The translations under genes were made by a program, and so were the position numbers. The notes beneath the pieces were generated by a model, which saw nothing but the letters and a program-made list of their open reading frames with translations, was not told the DNA's origin and did not search any database. From positions 1 to 11,205 of the forward strand of contig JAMCZG010000007.1 of NCBI GenBank assembly GCA_023485715.1: DNA of 11,205 nt. The letters run 5' to 3'. The DNA comes from Patescibacteria group bacterium. Its GTDB lineage: Bacteria; Patescibacteriota; Microgenomatia; Levybacterales; UBA12049. Below, piece by piece: positions 6,485 to 11,205 of the stretch. The stretch's first letter is position 1. Each line of letters begins with the position of its first letter.

Positions 6485-8044
6485 TTATTCCCATTCCATC
6501 GTCGCCGGGGGTTTTGTCGTAATGTCATAAACAACTCGTGAGACTCCCGGAACTTCGTTTACAATTCTTGATGAAATTTTTTGAAGCAAACTATGGGGAA
6601 GCTCTGCCCATTTAGAAGTCATTACGTCTTTTGATTCGACGATTCGTAAAGCTATAACCTCTCCAAAAAATCTGCCGTCCCCTTTTACCGCGGTCGAAAA
6701 AGCACCCGTTAAAACCGGAAAAGACAGAAAAACGTCTTTCAGAATGCCTGAACTTTCAAGCTCTTCCAGGACAATATTATCGGCCTGTCTTTCTTTTCCC
6801 AATCTATCTTTAGTGACTTCTCCGCGGATACGTATCGCGTAACCTGGTCCAGGAAACGGCTGTTTATAAATAAATTCATCGGGTAATCCCAAGGTTTTCC
6901 CGATCCGTCTGACTTCGTCTTTATAATAATGCCGCAGCGGCTCGATTAATTTTAATTTCATGTTTTTGGGAAGTCCTCCGACATTGTGGTGGCTTTTTAT
7001 TTTTGAAGCATGCCTTGAACCCTGACTTTCTATAACATCGGAATAAATAGTGCCCTGTAAAAGAAATTTAACGTCTTTTCCTGATTTAATAAGTTTATCC
7101 ATTTCTTTTTCAAAAATTTCGATATAAAAATTTCCGATAATTTTTCGTTTTTCTTCGGGATCTATAATTCTTTTCAATCGTCTGAGCATCTCTTTTTTTA
7201 CATCAATTATTAAAGGACGAACTTTGTGATCTTTAAAAATTTTCTCCACGTGCTCTTTTGTCGAATCTCTCATCAATCCGTTATCAACATAAATCGGAAT
7301 AAAATGATCTTTTATTGCGTCTGATGCTAAAATCCCTGCAACCGTCGAATCTACTCCCCCGGAAACAGCACCGACAACGTAAGAGTCATTAACAGTTTGT
7401 TTTATGGTCTGTTTTATGTTTCCGATAAGATTTGACTTATTATCTGCTATCGATTTTAGATTTAAGATTTTAGATTTAAGATTCTTATCACATACTTTAA
7501 TAAAGTTAGTTAATATTTGCGAACCATACTCCGTGTGCTCGACTTCTGGATGAAATTGAACTCCGAAAATTTTCTTTTCTCGATCGGCGACAAACGCAAA
7601 AGGAACTGTTTCTGTCGAACCGATAATCTCAAATCCTTTCGGAATTTTTATAATCTCGTCTCCGTGTGACATCCAAACAGTAAACTTATTTGGCAATCTA
7701 CTTGAAATTCTGAATTCTGAATTATGAATTCTAAGTTCCGTCGGTCCGTACTCTTTTTTTCCCGAAACAACTTTTCCACCAAGCATTTTCGCCATTAGCT
7801 GAAACCCGTAACAAATTCCAAGAATCGGAATGTTTAGGAAAAATATCTTCCCGTCTATATCGGGCGCGCCTTTCTGATAAACCGAGAGTGGACCGCCCGA
7901 TAAAATAATTCCGTCCGGCATTTCTTTTTTAATTTCCGACAAAACGTCTTCGGGATAAATTACTTTTGCATCCAAACAAAGATCTTTAATTCTTCTGGAA
8001 ATAAGATGAGTCGTTTGTGAACCGAAATCTACAATAAAAATCAT
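6485..8044 (-). CDS. guaA: GMP synthase (glutamine-hydrolysing)
   Basis: Two-domain enzyme that aminates XMP to GMP using glutamine and ATP. The class I amidotransferase domain (about 1-185) has the nucleophile C78 in GICYGFQ and the partner residues H165 and E167 in FHPEVEH. The ATP-pyrophosphatase domain carries the P-loop SGGVDST (228-234). The C-terminal dimerisation domain ends in KPPATMEWE, as in most GuaA proteins; the 519-aa length is normal. Its ATG overlaps the guaB stop by four bases (ATGA), so the two steps IMP to XMP to GMP are translationally coupled. Two tandem heptamer arrays lie in frame: one encodes residues ~103-114 in a variable part of the amidotransferase domain, the other residues ~187-198 in the linker before the P-loop domain. 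Both are away from active-site motifs, so the enzyme should be functional. Confidence 0.98.
   Translation of the reverse strand: MIFIVDFGSQTTHLISRRIKDLCLDAKVIYPEDVLSEIKKEMPDGIILSGGPLSVYQKGAPDIDGKIFFLNIPILGICYGFQLMAKMLGGKVVSGKKEYGPTELRIHNSEFRISSRLPNKFTVWMSHGDEIIKIPKGFEIIGSTETVPFAFVADREKKIFGVQFHPEVEHTEYGSQILTNFIKVCDKNLKSKILNLKSIADNKSNLIGNIKQTIKQTVNDSYVVGAVSGGVDSTVAGILASDAIKDHFIPIYVDNGLMRDSTKEHVEKIFKDHKVRPLIIDVKKEMLRRLKRIIDPEEKRKIIGNFYIEIFEKEMDKLIKSGKDVKFLLQGTIYSDVIESQGSRHASKIKSHHNVGGLPKNMKLKLIEPLRHYYKDEVRRIGKTLGLPDEFIYKQPFPGPGYAIRIRGEVTKDRLGKERQADNIVLEELESSGILKDVFLSFPVLTGAFSTAVKGDGRFFGEVIALRIVESKDVMTSKWAELPHSLLQKISSRIVNEVPGVSRVVYDITTKPPATMEWE
7452..7486 (-). repeat. Tandem heptamer array in guaA (linker)
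   Basis: On the + strand, GATTTTA and GATTTAA alternate twice (7452-7479, four perfect units, period 14), followed by a fifth degraded unit GATTCTT. It is in frame in guaA and encodes a Lys/Leu/Asn-rich linker (about residues 187-198). Confidence 0.85.
7703..7737 (-). repeat. Tandem heptamer array in guaA (amidotransferase domain)
   Basis: On the + strand there are five contiguous 7-base units: TGAAATT, CTGAATT, CTGAATT, ATGAATT, CTAAGTT. It is in frame and encodes about residues 103-114 of GuaA, a stretch poorly conserved in the family. Confidence 0.8.
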
Positions 8045-9180
8045 GGTTTTCCGGTGTTAGTGATTAAAATATTGTGCGGATAACTTTCGACAAGTGACGC
8101 TTGTGTTATTTGGATAAAATTGGCTTTTCGCCAAAGTTCGTTAATTGTTTTTGCGCCAACATAATACATCCCGGATTTTATCCCGCCTAAAGTCTGCCCG
8201 ACCATTTCTTCGACCGTACCTTTAACAGGAACTAATCCTTCCACTCCTTCTGCGACCAAAATCCTGTCTTTGTAATTTTTTCCGTGAAACTCGTCCTCGG
8301 ATTTTGTTTTTGCGCCCTTTTCCATCGCACCTAAAGACCCCATTCCCCTGTATTGTTTAAACAGATATTTTTTTGTTTTATGGTTAAGAATGCTTTGAAA
8401 ACGGCCGGGAACCTGATCTTTAGAAAGATTTATAGTTTTTCCCGGAGACTCCACGGAGGAAGCAAAAAAAGATCCCATCATGACAGTCGATGCGCCGACT
8501 GCCAAGGCTTTTACCATATCCCCAGAATTTTTTATTCCTCCGTCTGCGATAACTGGCGTTCCGCTTTTTTTTGCTGCCCTGCATGCTTCTTTTAAGGCAG
8601 TTACTTGCGGAACTCCCATCCCCGAAACGATTCTTGTCGTACAAATCGACCCCGGCCCCATCCCGACCCTCAATGCGTCACAACCGGCCGCGATTAAGGC
8701 TCTTGCCCCGTCGAATGTCGCAATATTTCCTCCGACAACTTCCATTTTTGGAAAAGTGTTTTTTATAAAACTTACTGCGTCTATTACGTTTTTTGAATAA
8801 CCGTGGGCCGAATCGACAACGACCGTGTCGACTCCCGCTTTTACGATCGCTTTTACGCGTTCCTCAAAACCTTGGCTTGCCCCGACCGCCGCCCCGACCA
8901 ACAATTTCTGGTCTGATCCGGCTCTGACGGATTTAACTTTTAATACTTCCCCTACCTGATCTTTAATCGATAAATTCCTGTGAATAATCCCGATCCCGCC
9001 TAATTTTGCCAAAGAAATTGCGAGTTTACTTTCTGTAACAGTATCCATCGGCGCAGAAACCAGCGGAATTAAAAGTTTTATTTTTTTTGTAAAATTTGTG
9101 GAAAGGTTTATTTCGGATCTGGAAAAATCTGAGTAATCGGGTAAAAGAAGAACGTCGTCAAAAGTAAGTCCTAATTCCAT
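8041..9180 (-). CDS. guaB: IMP dehydrogenase, CBS-less
   Basis: Oxidises IMP to XMP with NAD+, the first committed step to GMP. The TIM-barrel family is clear: LTFDDVLLLPDYS (5-17), SAPMDTVTE (42-50), GGIGIIHRN (61-69), VDSAHGYS (122-129), GGNIAT (150-155), the catalytic C180 in GPGSICTTRIVSGMGVPQ, ADGGIKNSGD (212-221), MMGSFFA (234-240) and YRGMGSLGAM (277-286). At 379 aa it is about 110 residues shorter than usual, because the two CBS domains that normally follow residue ~85 are replaced by a few residues (VRAGSD). CBS-less IMPDHs are known and remain active. The flap after GSLGAM is unusual: the D/N-R-Y-F motif that carries the catalytic arginine is not evident and the segment reads KTKSEDEFHGKNYKD. 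The similar GMP reductase is less likely given YRGMGSLGAM and the coupled guaA. It overlaps guaA by four bases. Confidence 0.93.
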   Translation of the reverse strand: MELGLTFDDVLLLPDYSDFSRSEINLSTNFTKKIKLLIPLVSAPMDTVTESKLAISLAKLGGIGIIHRNLSIKDQVGEVLKVKSVRAGSDQKLLVGAAVGASQGFEERVKAIVKAGVDTVVVDSAHGYSKNVIDAVSFIKNTFPKMEVVGGNIATFDGARALIAAGCDALRVGMGPGSICTTRIVSGMGVPQVTALKEACRAAKKSGTPVIADGGIKNSGDMVKALAVGASTVMMGSFFASSVESPGKTINLSKDQVPGRFQSILNHKTKKYLFKQYRGMGSLGAMEKGAKTKSEDEFHGKNYKDRILVAEGVEGLVPVKGTVEEMVGQTLGGIKSGMYYVGAKTINELWRKANFIQITQASLVESYPHNILITNTGKP

Positions 9181-9187
9181 ACTTAAC

Positions 9188-9214
9188 TCTATACTGCAGA
9201 GGCTTTTTTGTCAA
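9188..9214 (-). promoter_or_regulatory. Candidate promoter of guaB
   Basis: On the minus strand a perfect TTGACA (9214-9209) and TATAGA (9193-9188; 4 of 6) are separated by a short 15-base spacer. They fill most of the 39-base gap between folA and guaB. The -10 ends 7 bases before the guaB ATG, so transcription would begin at or next to the start codon. It would give guaBA an independent promoter inside the run. Confidence 0.4.
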
Positions 9215-9219
9215 GAGGA

Positions 9220-9714
9220 TTAAGATTTTTCTAGATCGATAAACGTATACTTATACCCTTGAGATTCCCGTTTTTGTTCAAAAACGATCTTTTTGAAATC
9301 TGAATAATCCGGAAAAAAAACATCCCCATCGATTTCTTCATCGACGATTGTCAGATAAAGTTTGTCGACGAGTTGAATCGCTTGTTCAAAAACTTGCCCC
9401 CCGCCGATAATAAATATTTCGTCTGAACCCGAAGATCGTTTCGCTTCCTCAATCGCCTTCTCCAATGAATGAACGACAATACAGTTTTGAATTTTGAGTT
9501 TTGAATTTTGAGTTATAATTACGTTTGTTCTCCCCGGCAATGGCTTGCCGATCGACTCAAAAGTTTTTCTCCCCATTATTACCGGATGTCCTTTTGTAAT
9601 TCTCCTGAAGCGTTTTAAGTCCTCTGAAATCTTCCACGGAATTTCTCCGTTTTTCGCAATTACTCGGTTTTTGGAAAGGATAACGATAATACTAATTAAA
9701 GAAGATGTTGGCAT
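9220..9714 (-). CDS. folA: Dihydrofolate reductase
   Basis: Reduces dihydrofolate to THF with NADPH, regenerating the folate oxidised by ThyA. The 164-aa length is typical. Hallmarks: ISIIVILSKNRVIAKNGEIPW (near 8-27), the substrate-binding acidic residue D32 in PWKISEDLKRF, IMGRKTFESIGKPLPGRTN (46-64) for NADPH and substrate, VVHSLEKAI (80-88), and IIGGGQVFEQA (102-112) for the cofactor pyrophosphate. The ATG at 9714 is the only methionine available at the N-terminus and lies 5 nt after the stop of the upstream gene, suggesting coupled translation. Residues ~68-77, between two conserved motifs, are encoded by a tandem heptamer array; the length there matches other DHFRs, so the array seems to replace rather than extend the usual loop. 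Confidence 0.98.
   Translation of the reverse strand: MPTSSLISIIVILSKNRVIAKNGEIPWKISEDLKRFRRITKGHPVIMGRKTFESIGKPLPGRTNVIITQNSKLKIQNCIVVHSLEKAIEEAKRSSGSDEIFIIGGGQVFEQAIQLVDKLYLTIVDEEIDGDVFFPDYSDFKKIVFEQKRESQGYKYTFIDLEKS
9484..9511 (-). repeat. Tandem heptamer array in folA
   Basis: On the + strand there are four contiguous units GTTTTGA, ATTTTGA, GTTTTGA, ATTTTGA (perfect period of 14), followed by a partial GTT. It is in frame inside folA and encodes about residues 68-77. Confidence 0.9.
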
Positions 9715-9719
9715 AAAAT

Positions 9720-10091
9720 TTAACCATCCATTTCTCTTGCAAGATTGGATAAAATAACCATACGTCCGATTGAATATCTAATAGCGCCCTTTTCGTCGCC
9801 TATAACATCACTTACCTTTTCTGCCTGACGGAGCAATCTTAATAATCCACTCGTGTGGGGTTCTGGGTCTGTCTCAAACCCGATATATTCTTCTTCGTTT
9901 TTAGGATATCGATTAATAGGCTCGCTTGTAAGTAATTCCGCTCCTCTTGTGAAAAGTCTTTCCACCTGGAGAGGGGTTATAGCTTGAGGTATTTTCCTAA
10001 AAACTTGCGCAAGGGTTAATTGACCAACCTCTTCTCGCTTTATTATTTCCGTTGCTTGTCTTATAACTTCTTCTGATTCAGGAATTGGCAT
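9720..10091 (-). CDS. Protein of unknown function between thyA and folA
   Basis: Not recognised. The 123-aa product has no membrane segment, signal peptide, cysteine or metal-binding motif. It looks mostly helical and charged, with likely helices near residues 5-20, 26-34, 39-54, 80-96 and 101-121. A polar, acidic stretch (about 57-78, NRYPKNEEEYIGFETD) separates the two halves and could be a loop. It is preceded by thyA with a 23-nt gap and followed by folA after 5 nt, so it is almost certainly co-expressed with both. A TATACT hexamer ends 6 nt before the ATG, but no good -35 accompanies it. Its place between two folate enzymes suggests, without proving, a role linked to them; it could equally be an unrelated small regulator. 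Confidence 0.75.
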   Translation of the reverse strand: MPIPESEEVIRQATEIIKREEVGQLTLAQVFRKIPQAITPLQVERLFTRGAELLTSEPINRYPKNEEEYIGFETDPEPHTSGLLRLLRQAEKVSDVIGDEKGAIRYSIGRMVILSNLAREMDG

Positions 10092-10114
10092 AATTGAAGT
10101 ATATCATTCTAAAT

Positions 10115-11074
10115 TTAAAATCCTCCGACAACTGTAACTTCCCCTCTTATCGGAGGATAGGGGCTGTAATTTTCCACCGTAAAATCTTCGTATCTAAAAT
10201 CGTCGATATTTTTAACTTTCGCATTTATTTTCATTATGGGGAATTCTCGCGGTTTTCTCTTTAACTGTTCTTTAACCTGGTCAAAATGATTAGAGTAAAT
10301 ATGAACGTCGCCGAATGTATGAACGAAAAATCCGGGTTTTAATCCGACAACTTGTGCGACCATCATCGTAAAAAGCGCATAACTTGCGATATTAAACGGA
10401 ACTCCCAAAAACAAATCGGCGCTTCTCTGATAAAGTTGGAGAGAAAGCCGACCGTCTGTCACGTTAAATTGATAAAGCGTATGACACGGGGGAAGAGCCA
10501 TCGATTTTCCGGGCAACGCCATCTCGTAAATAAATTCCGGATTCCAGGCCGAAACGACGATCGATTTTCTAAACGGCGTTGTTTTTAATTCGTTGATTGC
10601 CCAACCCAACTGGTCGATAGATCTTCCGTCCGATGTTTTCCATTTTCGCCACTGTACTCCGTAGACATTTCCTATATCTCCCCACTTCTTGGCAAATTCG
10701 CCAGCTGGCGAATCGTCCTTAATTTTTTGAATGAACTTTTCCTGCGTCATGAATTTTACTTTTCCTTTCTCATGAGCTTTTTTATAATTTTTATAAGACC
10801 AATCATCCCAGATATGAACATCGTGATCGACTAAATATTTTATATTGGATGAGCCCTGGATAAACCATAGCAGCTCGTAAATTATTCCCTTTAAGAAAAC
10901 TTTTTTCGTGGTTAAAAGCGGGAATCCTTTTGACAAATCATACCTGCATTGCCGCCCGAAAACACTTCTTATCGTAACTCCCGGATTATTAAAAACCGGT
11001 TTGTCTTTTCCGTTTTTTAAAATATCTTTGAGTAAATCAAGGTACTGATATTCCGAATGCTTATCTTTTTTCAT
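10115..11074 (-). CDS. thyA: Thymidylate synthase (ThyA type)
   Basis: Methylates dUMP to dTMP, using 5,10-methylene-THF as carbon donor and reductant and releasing dihydrofolate. Visible hallmarks: FGRQCRYDLSKGFPLLTTKKV (39-59) with the phosphate-binding Arg, ELLWFIQGSSN (67-77), GNVYGVQWRKW (135-145), the nucleophile C197 in MALPPCHTLYQF, QRSADLFLGVPFNIASYALF (216-235), HTFGDVHIYSNH (252-263) and YPPIRGEVTV near the C-terminus. At 319 aa it belongs with the long form (such as Lactobacillus casei, 316 aa), with an extra segment around residues 90-130. A few additional residues lie just before the active site (EMALPGKSMALPPC). It is the first gene of the minus-strand run. No Shine-Dalgarno sequence precedes the ATG. 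Confidence 0.98.
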   Translation of the reverse strand: MKKDKHSEYQYLDLLKDILKNGKDKPVFNNPGVTIRSVFGRQCRYDLSKGFPLLTTKKVFLKGIIYELLWFIQGSSNIKYLVDHDVHIWDDWSYKNYKKAHEKGKVKFMTQEKFIQKIKDDSPAGEFAKKWGDIGNVYGVQWRKWKTSDGRSIDQLGWAINELKTTPFRKSIVVSAWNPEFIYEMALPGKSMALPPCHTLYQFNVTDGRLSLQLYQRSADLFLGVPFNIASYALFTMMVAQVVGLKPGFFVHTFGDVHIYSNHFDQVKEQLKRKPREFPIMKINAKVKNIDDFRYEDFTVENYSPYPPIRGEVTVVGGF

Positions 11075-11205
11075 CTAATCTTTTTTAATTCAAGTCCGGA
11101 GATTTTACAATAGATCAAAATATAGCAAAAAGCGAGGGATACAAAATTTTCGAAAGTCGCGTAGTATTAATTAAGATTTTAAGGTCTTTTTAGGAATTAA
11201 TAACC
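11075..11205 (-). other. Region upstream of thyA; weak promoter-like sequence
   Basis: These 131 bases hold no open reading frame worth calling, and no RNA gene is visible. On the minus strand TAAAAT (11107-11102; 5 of 6 to the -10 consensus) lies 17 bases after TTTTGC (11130-11125), a poor -35. This could start the thyA transcript with a leader of about 20 nt. The evidence is weak in such AT-rich DNA. Confidence 0.25.

Noticed and set aside
6439..6534. N-terminal extension of glyA from an upstream ATG at 6534
   Set aside because: The extra 32 residues overlap the end of guaA in another frame, are basic and low in conservation, and SHMT proteins normally start near the ATG at 6438.
7452..7737. 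Repeat clusters in guaA as a possible CRISPR array
   Set aside because: The units are 7 bases long and contiguous, with no spacers, and lie in frame within a conserved enzyme gene.
8353..8800. Open frames of 65-106 aa overlapping guaB on both strands
   Set aside because: They are shadow frames of a strongly conserved enzyme gene, without motifs of their own.

Overview
The window looks like part of a genome from the Candidate Phyla Radiation (Patescibacteria), most likely the Microgenomates group. This is an inference. It rests on AT-rich, tightly packed genes with stop/start overlaps, almost no convincing Shine-Dalgarno sequences, surface proteins with an N-terminal membrane anchor followed by an (D/E)IRQRA motif, and short AT-rich heptamer arrays inside housekeeping genes. 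No rRNA, tRNA or other phylogenetic marker is present to confirm it.

Left part, + strand, 3-3585: three membrane-anchored surface proteins in a row. The first (cut by the window edge) is a membrane anchor, a long Pro/Thr linker and a dockerin-like C-terminus. The second (749 aa) has the same anchor, a cohesin-like beta-sandwich, a Pro/Thr linker, a right-handed parallel beta-helix module and a dockerin-like C-terminus. The third (210 aa, start overlapping the previous stop) is an anchor plus a cohesin-like domain only. Together they resemble a minimal cohesin-dockerin assembly that could hold a beta-helix protein on the cell surface. The first two genes share near-identical DNA at the anchor and the dockerin ends but have different middles.

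Right part, - strand, 11074 down to 3582: seven genes in one direction, thyA - unknown 123-aa gene - folA - guaB - guaA - glyA - B12-type radical SAM gene. GlyA, ThyA and FolA form the complete thymidylate/folate cycle (methylene-THF made, used and regenerated). GuaB and GuaA convert IMP to GMP. GuaB lacks the CBS module. The last gene is a DUF4070/HpnP-like radical SAM protein of unknown substrate. Spacing is very tight (4-nt overlap guaB/guaA, 5 nt between the unknown gene and folA), but promoter-like sequences sit directly in front of guaB and glyA, and also in front of the 749-aa surface gene, each ending only 7-8 nt from the start codon.

The two blocks converge with their stop codons sharing the palindrome CTAG at 3582-3585, so there is no intergenic space for a terminator. 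There is no gene-free stretch longer than 300 bases; the longest is the 131 nt upstream of thyA at the right edge.
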